From: Gaetbulibacter_B jejuensis | GTDB taxonomy: Bacteria > Bacteroidota > Bacteroidia > Flavobacteriales > Flavobacteriaceae | DNA length: 64,000 bases | Assembly: GCF_039524015.1 (NCBI RefSeq) | Contig: NZ_BAAAGF010000005.1 | Span: 228,444 to 292,443 of the forward strand | Direction of reading: 5' to 3' | In this document: one piece after another, positions 52,755 to 61,555 of the stretch | Layout: every line of letters begins with the position of its first letter | Numbering within the stretch: position 1 is the first letter of the stretch | Program-made: the position numbers and the translations under genes | Notes under the pieces: generated by a model | Seen by the model: only the letters and a program-made list of their open reading frames with translations | Told to the model about the DNA's origin: nothing | Databases searched by the model: none

Positions 52755-55308
52755 AAAACTACCCTTGAAAACCTTTACTAATATATTTTTTATTGCACTT
52801 TTCTTTCTTTTTTCAAGTGTAGCAATAGCGCAAGAGCCAACTTACAACACAGGTCAAAAGTACATAATTGGAGATATTACCGTAACTGGTAATACTAGTT
52901 TTGGTTCTCAAACCATTATTTCATTTTCAAGATTAAATAAAGGTGATGAAATTGTAATTCCTGGTGAAAAAATAAGTAACGCTATTAAAAGGTTATGGGG
53001 TTCTAATTTGTTTAGCAGTATTGATATTTACCTTGTAAGACTAGAAGGAAACACTGCTTATTTAGAAATAAACTTAGAAGACTTACCTGAGCTTAACGAA
53101 GTAACTATTGATGGTATTAAAAAATCTAAAAAAGAAGCTGTTATTACTGAAAACAAGCTTACCAAAGGTGCTAAGGTTACTGAAAACTTAATTACTACAA
53201 CAAGAAATTACCTTACCAATAAATACAAGAAAAACGGTTTCTTAAACACAAAAGTTACTGTAAACACTAAAGAAGTAATTGACTCTATTCAAAAAAGTAG
53301 AGTTGACATGTCAATAAAAATTGATAAAGGTGAAAAGGTAAAAATCAAAAAAATCAACTTCATAGGTAATGAAAAAATAGCTGATAAAAAGCTAAGAAAA
53401 GCCATGAAGAATACTAAGCAAAAAAACCCAATACGTATATTAAAACGTTCTAAATACATTCAAGAAGATTACAAAGAAGACCTTGTAAGTATTATAGATA
53501 AGTATAAAGAAAACGGTTATAGAGATGCTCGTATACTATCTGACTCTATAATTATTAATGATGACAAAACCATCTCTCTAAATATAAATGTAGAAGAAGG
53601 AGAACAGTACAAATTTGGTAAAATAACCTTTGTTGGTAACAGTGTATATACTGACCAGCAATTAGCAAGTGTGCTTAAGATAAAAGAAGGTTCTACATAC
53701 AATGGTGTTGAATTAAGAAAACGTATTGCTGACGATACTAAACCTGATGCTATTGATTTAACAAACCTATATCAAAATAATGGTTACCTATTCTCAACAA
53801 TAAACCCTGTTGAAGTAAGTGCTGATGGTAACGTTATTGATATGGAAATTAGAATCTCTGAAGGTAAACCAGCATATTTTAATAACGTTTCAGTATCTGG
53901 AAACGACAAAACAAACGACCATGTAGTTTATCGTGAACTTAGAACTAAACCAGGTCAACTTTACAGCAAGCAAAATGTAATTAGAACTATTAGAGAGCTT
54001 GGTCAATTAGGATTTTTTGATGCTCAACAACTAGTTCCTAACATGAAAAATTTTAATACTGTAGATGGCACTGTTGATATTGAATATGAAGTTGTAGAGA
54101 GAGGATCAAGTCAAATAGAGCTACAAGGTGGTTATGGTGGTGGAGGCTTCATTGGTACTTTAGGATTGTCTTTCAATAATTTCTCAATGAAAGACATCTT
54201 TAAAAAAGATGCCTACAAACCTGTACCAATGGGAGATGGTCAAAGTTTAGCTTTAAGACTACAAGCAAGTAGATTTTTCCAAACCTATAGTTTTTCATTT
54301 TCTGAGCCTTGGTTAGGTGGTAAACGTCCTTTACAGCTATCAACCTCAATATCTCATACTAAACAGTTTTTATATAATGCAGTGACAAGAGATGCTGATA
54401 AAGACAGACGTTTTAACATTACAGGAGTTTCAGTGGGTCTGTCAAAACGTTTAACATTCCCTGATGATTATTTCCATTTATCTCAAGCAATCAGCTTTCA
54501 GCATTATAACCTGAAAAATTACAACACAGGATTATTTACATTTGGTGACGGTTATTCAAACAACTTAGCCTATACTGTTGGTTTAAGCAGAAATAACACA
54601 ACTGCTGACCCAATATATCCAATGGGAGGTTCAAATTTTGCAGTTTCTGCTAAACTATCTTTACCATATTCTTTGTTTAACAATGTAGACTATAAAGCCT
54701 TAAAAGAAGAAAGAGATGGCTTAGATCCAACTGATGAAGATGATTCAGTTAGAATTAGTGAAATTGACCAGCAGCGTTATAATTGGTTAGAGTTTTATAA
54801 AGTAAAGTTTAAAGGAGATTGGTATACAAGAATCGTTGATAAACTAGTAATAAAGTCTGGTTTAGAATTTGGTTTCTTAGGAGCATATAATAATGATAGA
54901 GGTGTTATTCCATTTGAACGCTTTTTCTTAGGAGGAGACGGTTTAGGTAACTACTCTTTAGACGGAAGAGAAGTTGTTCAGCTTAGAGGTTACCCTAACC
55001 AATCATTATCATCTACTGATGGAGGAACTATCTACAATAAGTTTTCTATGGAAATACGTTATCCAATCACATTGGGTGCACAGGCTAAAATTTATGGATT
55101 AGGATTTATTGAAGGTGGTGCTTCTTTTGATAACTTTAGAGATTATAACCCTTTTAACATTAACAGATCTGCAGGTTTTGGTCTAAGAATATTTATGCCA
55201 GCATTTGGATTATTAGGTATTGATTTCGGACACGGGTTTGATGCTCTTCCAGGAGAAACTACTAAAAATGGATGGGAAACCCACTTTATTATTGGACAGC
55301 AATTTTAA
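52738..55308 (+). CDS. bamA: outer-membrane protein assembly factor BamA
   Basis: About 857 residues. The frame has no ATG before the signal peptide: TTG 52726, GTG 52738 and TTG 52765 are candidates. I chose the GTG, which overlaps uppS by 17 bases; the TTG at 52765 (reading KTFTNIFFI) is also good. Signal ends SVAIAQ. POTRA repeats lie between about 35 and 420, each with G-x-x-F/Y strands (GDITVTGNTSF, IKKINFIGNEKI, FGKITFVGNSVYTD, FNNVSVSGNDKT). The C-terminal barrel ends WETHFIIGQQF, the aromatic end signal. Confidence 0.95.
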   Translation: MNKLAKKLPLKTFTNIFFIALFFLFSSVAIAQEPTYNTGQKYIIGDITVTGNTSFGSQTIISFSRLNKGDEIVIPGEKISNAIKRLWGSNLFSSIDIYLVRLEGNTAYLEINLEDLPELNEVTIDGIKKSKKEAVITENKLTKGAKVTENLITTTRNYLTNKYKKNGFLNTKVTVNTKEVIDSIQKSRVDMSIKIDKGEKVKIKKINFIGNEKIADKKLRKAMKNTKQKNPIRILKRSKYIQEDYKEDLVSIIDKYKENGYRDARILSDSIIINDDKTISLNINVEEGEQYKFGKITFVGNSVYTDQQLASVLKIKEGSTYNGVELRKRIADDTKPDAIDLTNLYQNNGYLFSTINPVEVSADGNVIDMEIRISEGKPAYFNNVSVSGNDKTNDHVVYRELRTKPGQLYSKQNVIRTIRELGQLGFFDAQQLVPNMKNFNTVDGTVDIEYEVVERGSSQIELQGGYGGGGFIGTLGLSFNNFSMKDIFKKDAYKPVPMGDGQSLALRLQASRFFQTYSFSFSEPWLGGKRPLQLSTSISHTKQFLYNAVTRDADKDRRFNITGVSVGLSKRLTFPDDYFHLSQAISFQHYNLKNYNTGLFTFGDGYSNNLAYTVGLSRNNTTADPIYPMGGSNFAVSAKLSLPYSLFNNVDYKALKEERDGLDPTDEDDSVRISEIDQQRYNWLEFYKVKFKGDWYTRIVDKLVIKSGLEFGFLGAYNNDRGVIPFERFFLGGDGLGNYSLDGREVVQLRGYPNQSLSSTDGGTIYNKFSMEIRYPITLGAQAKIYGLGFIEGGASFDNFRDYNPFNINRSAGFGLRIFMPAFGLLGIDFGHGFDALPGETTKNGWETHFIIGQQF

Positions 55309-55401
55309 CTTTGGCACGATATTTTCTAATATCCTTTTGAAGGTTTTAACTAGAGTGTTAAAATTTTTAAGAATATATTTCGTTAATTTGAATAATATTA
55401 G

Positions 55402-55440
55402 TTTAAATGACGGAATAACAAATAAAATCTGTCATTTTAA
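55402..55440. promoter_or_regulatory. inverted repeat upstream of ompH1
   Basis: TTTAAATGACGGA (55402-55414) and TCTGTCATTTTAA (55428-55440) form an imperfect inverted repeat with a 13-base centre. It lies about 40 bases before the ATG of the first ompH gene. The symmetry with TGAC...GTCA suggests an operator for an envelope-stress or heat-shock regulator, but this is inference. Confidence 0.4.
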
Positions 55441-55477
55441 GTTTATAGATGCTTTCAATAAATCAAAAATATAACAG

Positions 55478-56485
55478 ATGAAAAATAAAGTTCTTTTTTT
55501 ACTGGCAATTATAGGTCTTATAAGCCTTAATTCTAATGCGCAACGTGGTGTTAGAATTGGCTATATAGACACCGAATACATTTTACAAAACGTCCCTGAG
55601 TACCAAGATGCAACGTTACAACTAGACAAAAAGGTTCAACAATGGAAAACCGAAATTGACCAACGTCTTAATGTGATTGAGCAAAAAAAGACTCAGCTTA
55701 ATAATGAGCGTGTGCTTTTAACAAAAGAACTGTATGAAGAACGTTTAGAAGATATTACTTTTGAAGAAAATGAAATATTAGATTACCAACAAAAACGTTT
55801 TGGTCCAAATGGTGATTTAATGATTCAAAAGCGACAGTTAATTCAGCCTATTCAAGATCAAATTTTTGCAGCTGTACAAGAAATAGCTGCTAATAGAAAG
55901 TATGATTTTGTATTTGACAAATCAGCTGATGTAGTTATGCTTTATTCTGCTGAACGTTTTGATATTAGTGAACTTGTAATAAGAAGTATTACACGTTCTG
56001 CAAAAAGAACTCAAGCTCAAAACAAAGCTGAACGAAGAGCTGCTGAAGATGAAGATGTAGTTCCTGAAATAAATGAAGAGCTAGAAGCAAGAGAAAAAGC
56101 ACTTGAAGAGAAAAAAGCTGCTCGTGAAAAAGCAATTGAAGATCGAAGAGCAGAGCAAATGGCTAGAAGGGATTCAATAAAAGCTGCAGCACAAGCTAAA
56201 AGAGAAAAAATGCTAGAAGAACGCGCTAAAGCAAAAGCTAAAAACGATAGTATTAAAAACAGTAAAAAAGAAGGTGTAAAGACTGATGGAGATACAACTG
56301 GTAAAACAGCTGCTGAAATTGCCGAAGAGAAAAGACAACAAAAAATAGCAGATAGAGAAGCTAGAAAAAAGGCATTAGAAGAAAGAAGAAAAAAAATAAT
56401 AGCCGATAGAGAAAAAGCTAAAAAAGAACGAGAGGAACAGAAAAAAGAAAAAGACTCTGTACCTAGTGACAATGATAATAACTAA
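55478..56485 (+). CDS. OmpH/Skp family periplasmic chaperone with long charged C-terminal extension
   Basis: 335 residues. Signal peptide ends SNAQ. The Skp fold covers about 25-165 (RIGYIDTEYILQNVPEYQDA, then a coiled coil and YDFVFDKSADVVMLYS). The last 165 residues are a charged Lys/Glu/Arg/Ala-rich tail with repeats such as EKRQQKIADREARKKALEER, unlike the usual Skp end. It would carry outer-membrane proteins toward BamA. Its neighbours are bamA and a second ompH. Confidence 0.9.
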   Translation: MKNKVLFLLAIIGLISLNSNAQRGVRIGYIDTEYILQNVPEYQDATLQLDKKVQQWKTEIDQRLNVIEQKKTQLNNERVLLTKELYEERLEDITFEENEILDYQQKRFGPNGDLMIQKRQLIQPIQDQIFAAVQEIAANRKYDFVFDKSADVVMLYSAERFDISELVIRSITRSAKRTQAQNKAERRAAEDEDVVPEINEELEAREKALEEKKAAREKAIEDRRAEQMARRDSIKAAAQAKREKMLEERAKAKAKNDSIKNSKKEGVKTDGDTTGKTAAEIAEEKRQQKIADREARKKALEERRKKIIADREKAKKEREEQKKEKDSVPSDNDNN

Positions 56486-56521
56486 AAGCAAACAATAATT
56501 ATAACACGTAATACTTTAAAA

Positions 56522-57031
56522 ATGAAACAATTTAAGACCCTTTTATTTGCAGCTATACTTTTTTTAGGAGCTACATCTTTTTCAGTAGCGCAAAGTAAAG
56601 TTGCTCATATTAACACAAATGAGTTAATTAAAGATATGCCAGAAATGAAAGCTGCTAAAGCTGAAATTGAAAAGCTTACTAAAACTTATGAGGCTGAGAT
56701 AAAAACAATGGCAACAGAACTTCAAAACAAAATGAAGCAATACAATGCTGAAGCTGAAACTAAAACTGAAGAAGAGAACATGAAAAGAGCTGAAGAAGTT
56801 CAAACTATGGAGCAAGGTATTCGTCAGTACCAAGGGCAAGCTCAAAAAGATCTTGCTGAAAAAGAGGCTGCATTGTTAAAGCCAATTTTCACTAAAGCTA
56901 AAGAAGCTATTGAAAAAGTTGCTGCTGCTCAAGGTTTTGATTATGTACTAGACGCTAGTGAAGGTGGTGGCGTATTAGTATCTAAAGGAAAAAATCTTTT
57001 ACCTGACGTAAAGAAAGAGTTAGGATTTTAA
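56522..57031 (+). CDS. OmpH/Skp family periplasmic chaperone
   Basis: 169 residues of standard Skp length: signal ending FSVAQ, KVAHINTNELIKDMPEM, coiled-coil tentacles and FDYVLDASEGGGVLVSKG. A paralogue of the preceding gene without the tail. It is followed by a strong terminator. Confidence 0.93.
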   Translation: MKQFKTLLFAAILFLGATSFSVAQSKVAHINTNELIKDMPEMKAAKAEIEKLTKTYEAEIKTMATELQNKMKQYNAEAETKTEEENMKRAEEVQTMEQGIRQYQGQAQKDLAEKEAALLKPIFTKAKEAIEKVAAAQGFDYVLDASEGGGVLVSKGKNLLPDVKKELGF

Positions 57032-57054
57032 TAATCACTAATAAAAACACAAAG

Positions 57055-57090
57055 AAAGCCGCTTTTATAAAAGCGGCTTTTTTATTTTTG
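57055..57090 (+). terminator. rho-independent terminator after ompH2
   Basis: A perfect 12-bp stem, AAAGCCGCTTTT (57055-57066) and AAAAGCGGCTTT (57069-57080), followed by a T-rich run. It ends 5 bases before the murI start. Confidence 0.9.
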
Positions 57091-57095
57091 TAATA

Positions 57096-57875
57096 ATGAG
57101 TACACAGCCTATAGGTATATTTGATTCTGGTGTTGGTGGCACCTCTATATGGAAAGAGATAAATTTGCTCTTGCCTAATGAAAACACTGTATATCTAGCT
57201 GATAGTAAAAACGCTCCTTATGGCTTAAAAACCAAGTCTGAAATTATAGATTTAAGTATAAAAAACACTGAGTACTTACTTAAAAAAAACTGCAAAATAA
57301 TTGTAGTAGCTTGCAATACAGCTACTACAAATGCTATTAAAGTTTTAAGAGAAAACTACCAAATACCTTTTATTGGTATTGAACCTGCAATAAAACCTGC
57401 ATCTTTAAATACACAAACAAAAGCTATAGGTATTTTAGCTACAAAAGGAACACTTTCAAGCGAGTTATTTCATAAAACCACAAACTTATACAGTAGCGGC
57501 ATAACCATTATTGAACAAGTAGGAAATGGTCTTGTAGAGCTTATTGAACGAGGTGAAATACAATCAGAGGCTATGAAATCGCTTTTAAAAACTTACCTAC
57601 AGCCAATGATTGAAGCTAATATAGATTACTTGGTTTTAGGTTGTACACATTATCCTTATCTTATGCCTTTACTGCTTGAGATACTTCCTAAGCATGTAAA
57701 AATTATAGACTCTGGTGAGGCTGTTGCACGACAAACAAAATTTATTTTAGAGACCAAACAGTTACTCAATAAAATCCCTATTTCGGCTAACTATGAGTTT
57801 TATAGTAATGCAGATACAAGTGTTATGAAAACACTTTTAAATGGTGATTATACTGTTGAGCAATTAGACTTTTAA
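57096..57875 (+). CDS. murI: glutamate racemase
   Basis: 259 residues. The two catalytic cysteines are in VACNTAT and LGCTHYPYL, and the N-terminal GIFDSGVGGTSIW is typical. It supplies D-glutamate for peptidoglycan. The end overlaps the end of the minus-strand carbonic anhydrase gene by 4 bases. Confidence 0.96.
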   Translation: MSTQPIGIFDSGVGGTSIWKEINLLLPNENTVYLADSKNAPYGLKTKSEIIDLSIKNTEYLLKKNCKIIVVACNTATTNAIKVLRENYQIPFIGIEPAIKPASLNTQTKAIGILATKGTLSSELFHKTTNLYSSGITIIEQVGNGLVELIERGEIQSEAMKSLLKTYLQPMIEANIDYLVLGCTHYPYLMPLLLEILPKHVKIIDSGEAVARQTKFILETKQLLNKIPISANYEFYSNADTSVMKTLLNGDYTVEQLDF

Positions 57876-58390
57876 TCTTCTTTAAACCAACTAGAATACT
57901 TTACATAATTATTGGCTATTCTATCAATTTCTCCTGAAATTAATTCTTTACTAATGTCTTTAACTTTTTTAGCTGGTACACCTGCATAAATGCTTCCTGC
58001 TTCTACTCTAGTGTTTTGAGTTACTACTGCTCCTGCTGCAATAATACTATTGCTTTCCACAACACAGTCGTCCATAACAATACTTCCCATACCAATAAGT
58101 ACGTTATCATGAATGGTACATCCATGAACAATAGCATTATGACCAATGGATACATTATTTCCTATAGTGGTTGGTGACTTTTGGTAGGTTGCATGTATTA
58201 CAGCTCCATCTTGCACATTTACTTTATTACCCATTTTTATAAAATGAACATCGCCACGTATAACAGCATTAAACCACACACTACATTGATTACCCATAGT
58301 AACTTCTCCAACAATAGTCGCGTTTTCTGCGATGTAGCAATCGCTTGGTATTTGAGGTTGTTTTCCTTTTACTGGTTTTATGATTGGCAT
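57872..58390 (-). CDS. gamma carbonic anhydrase family protein
   Basis: 172 residues with hexapeptide repeats of a left-handed beta-helix (AENATIVGEVTMGNQCSVWF). The three zinc histidines are His66 (VIHATYQ), His84 and His89 (SIGHNAIVHG). Activity may be carbonic anhydrase or acyltransferase-like. It follows the LytTR regulator gene by 6 bases. Confidence 0.93.
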   Translation of the reverse strand: MPIIKPVKGKQPQIPSDCYIAENATIVGEVTMGNQCSVWFNAVIRGDVHFIKMGNKVNVQDGAVIHATYQKSPTTIGNNVSIGHNAIVHGCTIHDNVLIGMGSIVMDDCVVESNSIIAAGAVVTQNTRVEAGSIYAGVPAKKVKDISKELISGEIDRIANNYVKYSSWFKED

Positions 58391-58396
58391 AACTTC

Positions 58397-59131
58397 TTAT
58401 TTAAAATATGATAACAATTCAGACTTTTTAGATGCTGAAACCATTATTTGCTTTCCGTTACTAAGTATAACGCTACCTCCTTTTCCTTTTACATATTTGG
58501 TAACCTCGTTGACATTTACCAAATAGCTTTTATGCACTCTAGCAAAACTACTATCACTTAATGCATCTTCAAAATACTTTAAAGTTTTACTCACTAATTT
58601 CTTTTTATCAGTATTCAAATAGATTTCGGTATAGTTATCATCAGCTTTACAGTATAAAATATCTGCTGTATTCAAAACTTCAAATCCATCTTGTTGCGGA
58701 ATGGTTATTTTTCCATTGACGCTATTTGTTTTAGGAACTAAAACTTGGTCTTGTAGTGCTTCTTCCTTGGTTTTAATTTCAGTAACATAATCTACCGCTT
58801 TTATAAGTTCATCTATTGAAATAGGCTTCATTAAATAATACGAAGCATGAGCATTTAAAGCTTCAATTGCATAATGGTTGTATGCTGTTACAAAAACGGT
58901 TTCAAAATCTATATCACCAACTTTATCTAATAAGTCAAAAGCATTACCATAAGGCATTTCAACATCAAGAAACACTAAATCTAAGTCATTATTTCTTATG
59001 AGTACCAAAGCTTCATCAACATTTGCTGCTTCACCCAATACGTCTACATTTGGGCAATACTTTTTTAAGTAATTTTTTAAAATATCTCTACTGGTTTCTT
59101 CGTCTTCTACTATAATTGATTTTAGTTTCAT
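58397..59131 (-). CDS. LytTR family response regulator
   Basis: 244 residues. Receiver domain with the phospho-Asp in LDLVFLDVEMPYG (about residue 55) and LMKPISIDEL; LytTR domain near 140-244 (ILYCKADDNYTEIYL, HKSYLVNVNEVTKY, SASKKSELLSYF). It pairs with the LytS-type kinase upstream and probably binds direct repeats. Regulated genes are likely to include its neighbours. Confidence 0.93.
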   Translation of the reverse strand: MKLKSIIVEDEETSRDILKNYLKKYCPNVDVLGEAANVDEALVLIRNNDLDLVFLDVEMPYGNAFDLLDKVGDIDFETVFVTAYNHYAIEALNAHASYYLMKPISIDELIKAVDYVTEIKTKEEALQDQVLVPKTNSVNGKITIPQQDGFEVLNTADILYCKADDNYTEIYLNTDKKKLVSKTLKYFEDALSDSSFARVHKSYLVNVNEVTKYVKGKGGSVILSNGKQIMVSASKKSELLSYFK

Positions 59132-59176
59132 ATTGTATATGTTGGAAGTTTAAAATTAGAAGTAAATCTTCTAGTT

Positions 59177-61345
59177 TCAATCTTTTTTTAAAGTTACAAC
59201 TACTTTTGTTCCTGCATCTTCAGCATCTTGAAAATCGTCAATAAAAACATCAACTTTATCTTTGTACATAGCATTTAAAATAGCAACTCGCTTCTTAATA
59301 TTACCCATACCTTTTGAGTTTTGTTTTTGTTGATGCTCTGTCTTTAAAGCTTTTGAACGCTCACGTCCTATACCATCATCGGCTATTGTAATAGTGATTT
59401 CGTCATTGCTTTTAGGTGAAATTGTAATACTTAAATGTCCTTTTTCTGTTTTATACCTTAGTCCATGCCATACTGCATTTTCAATATAAGGTTGCAATAA
59501 CATTGGAGGGATTTGATAATCGTGAACATTAATGGCTTCATCTACATTGATACTGTAATCGAACTTATCTTTAAATCTAAAATGCTCTAGCTTTGTATAT
59601 AGCTGTAACAATTCTATTTCTTTTTCTAACGGAATAAAGTCTTCTTCACTATTCTCCAAAACAGCTCTCATAAGATGTGAAAAATCTGATAAATACTTGT
59701 TAGCAGTACGTTCATCATTTGAAGCTATAAAACTATTTACCGAGTTTAGTGCATTAAAAATAAAATGCGGATTCATTTGACTTCGCAACGATTTTAAAGC
59801 AAGTAAGTTATTTGCTAATCGTTGTTGCTTGATGTACTTAAACATAAAATAAGCCGTTACCAACAGCAATACCAAACCACCAATTAATGAGTAAATTATA
59901 AGTTGTTGACGCTTGTTACGCTCAATAGTAAGCTGATATTTACTTTCAGAAAGTTCTCTATCACTCTCCAAACTACTAATACGGTTTTGCTTTTCGGCAA
60001 TGTTTCTATTAAAACGTGCTATTTGGGAAATTTCCTGTTCCTTTTTTATATAAAGTTCGTCTACAGCTTGCGTGTATTCTTCAAAAGCAGCTTTTGCCTT
60101 GTCATAATCGCCTGCGTCTTCGTACACATCAGACAATCGTCTTAATCCGTCTTTTTTTACAATTAAATCTTCTTTTGAATCGGCTTCTTTTATACTCTTT
60201 TCAAAATAAGTAATAGCACTGTCGTAGTCTTTTTTCAAAAAGTAAGCATTTCCTATTTTATAGTTTTGCTTTTGGGGTGTAATAGCACTTTCATTTTCAA
60301 TTATTGAATCTTTTGCAATGTCTTCAATATCTTCTAAAGCTTGTTTTCTAAGCTCAATTTCATCAGTATAATTTTGATTAAGATTATTGAACTCTGCCAC
60401 TACCACTTTTTCTTCAACCGATCGTTTTATATTCTCCTGTGAAGCAAGATTAAGTGAATTAGAGAAAAACCCTTGTGCTTTATCAACTTGCCCACTTGCG
60501 TTATAGGCTTGTGCAATTTTAGAGTTTAAATCTGTAACCTTTGGAGTGATTAAGTGCTTTTGAGCGACGTTTAATCCGTTTTTATAGTTGTCAATAGCAG
60601 CATTGTAATTTTTGATATTTAGATAAGTATCTCCAAACCCTTCATACAATGTTACCAACTGATAATTGGATAATTCTGCTTTATTAATAGCATTAAAAGT
60701 TTCTAGACTTTCTTGATAGTTCTTGTTTAGTCTATAGGCTAAACCTAGTTTTAATTTGGCCTCATTGGTTTCAAAATTTTGAAGGCTTATTCGGTAATTG
60801 GTAGTTGCAAGATCGTACTGTTTCCATTCTTTATAAATATCAGCAAGAAGTTCATAAGCCTCTGCGTTTTGTTTTACTGAATTACTATTTTCTAATGCTT
60901 CAGTAACAAATTGAATCCCCTTTTCGGCATCTTTCTTTAAATAATATGAAGCCGAATCAATCATTGCGTTATAAGTAACTAAATTGTTTTTTCGCTTATT
61001 TAAATTCTTTTGGTAGGGAGAAACTGCTTGCTCAACTTCAATAATAATCCTATCATCAGAAGTAATAGTGTGGTAAACTGTTTCAAAATCTTTATGCCTT
61101 ACAACAAGTTCGTCACCTTTTTTAACATGTATTCTAAATTTACCATCAACATCAGTCATGGTATATGCGCCTCCATTAACTTCAATATTAACTCGTGCAA
61201 TAGGCTCAAACGAAGCCTTTTCTCGTACCTCGCCTCTTATTAAAAAAGTTGGTTCATCAACCTTATTTTCACTAACCTGAGCTAACGTTAAACTGGTAAA
61301 ACTAGTAAATAGAATAATGACTAAATATGTTACTATTTTTTTCAT
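59177..61345 (-). CDS. LytS-type histidine kinase with carboxypeptidase-like and TPR sensor domains
   Basis: 722 residues. Signal peptide, then a CarboxypepD_reg-like beta domain (30-105: FLIRGEVREKASFEPIARVN), TPRs at about 110-430, a coiled coil and a membrane helix near 485-505 (IIYSLIGGLVLLLVTAYFMF). The kinase has the His in SLRSQMNPHFIFNALNSV (near 530) and an ATPase lid with ADDGIGRER. Unusually, the periplasmic side holds a large protein-binding TPR plus beta-domain sensor. It precedes the LytTR gene by 45 bases and signals to it. Confidence 0.92.
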   Translation of the reverse strand: MKKIVTYLVIILFTSFTSLTLAQVSENKVDEPTFLIRGEVREKASFEPIARVNIEVNGGAYTMTDVDGKFRIHVKKGDELVVRHKDFETVYHTITSDDRIIIEVEQAVSPYQKNLNKRKNNLVTYNAMIDSASYYLKKDAEKGIQFVTEALENSNSVKQNAEAYELLADIYKEWKQYDLATTNYRISLQNFETNEAKLKLGLAYRLNKNYQESLETFNAINKAELSNYQLVTLYEGFGDTYLNIKNYNAAIDNYKNGLNVAQKHLITPKVTDLNSKIAQAYNASGQVDKAQGFFSNSLNLASQENIKRSVEEKVVVAEFNNLNQNYTDEIELRKQALEDIEDIAKDSIIENESAITPQKQNYKIGNAYFLKKDYDSAITYFEKSIKEADSKEDLIVKKDGLRRLSDVYEDAGDYDKAKAAFEEYTQAVDELYIKKEQEISQIARFNRNIAEKQNRISSLESDRELSESKYQLTIERNKRQQLIIYSLIGGLVLLLVTAYFMFKYIKQQRLANNLLALKSLRSQMNPHFIFNALNSVNSFIASNDERTANKYLSDFSHLMRAVLENSEEDFIPLEKEIELLQLYTKLEHFRFKDKFDYSINVDEAINVHDYQIPPMLLQPYIENAVWHGLRYKTEKGHLSITISPKSNDEITITIADDGIGRERSKALKTEHQQKQNSKGMGNIKKRVAILNAMYKDKVDVFIDDFQDAEDAGTKVVVTLKKD

Positions 61346-61404
61346 TCAAAAAATTCAATTGAATAAACATACATACTTTAATTGAGTATTTAAAATCAAA
61401 ACTG

Positions 61405-61492
61405 TTCACTTGTTCATAAATCCGCTTCTTAAATGACAGTTTCACTCAATTTTAAAAGCTCTTCACTCATTTATAATACGTGTTTACTCATT
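61405..61492. promoter_or_regulatory. direct repeats in the kinase/VWA divergent spacer, candidate LytTR operators
   Basis: TTCACTCATT-like repeats occur at 61405-61414 (TTCACTTGTT), 61441-61450 (TTCACTCAAT), 61462-61471 (TTCACTCATT) and 61483-61492 (TTTACTCATT). The last three are exactly 21 bases apart, two helical turns, as is usual for LytTR direct repeats. The LytTR/LytS operon and the VWA lipoprotein gene read away from this spacer. Binding is inferred. Confidence 0.5.
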
Positions 61493-61555
61493 GTTGTTTT
61501 TTCTGTAAAAAAGTTGATTCTAGCTTTACAGCATTAATCATAAAACGAATAAAAA

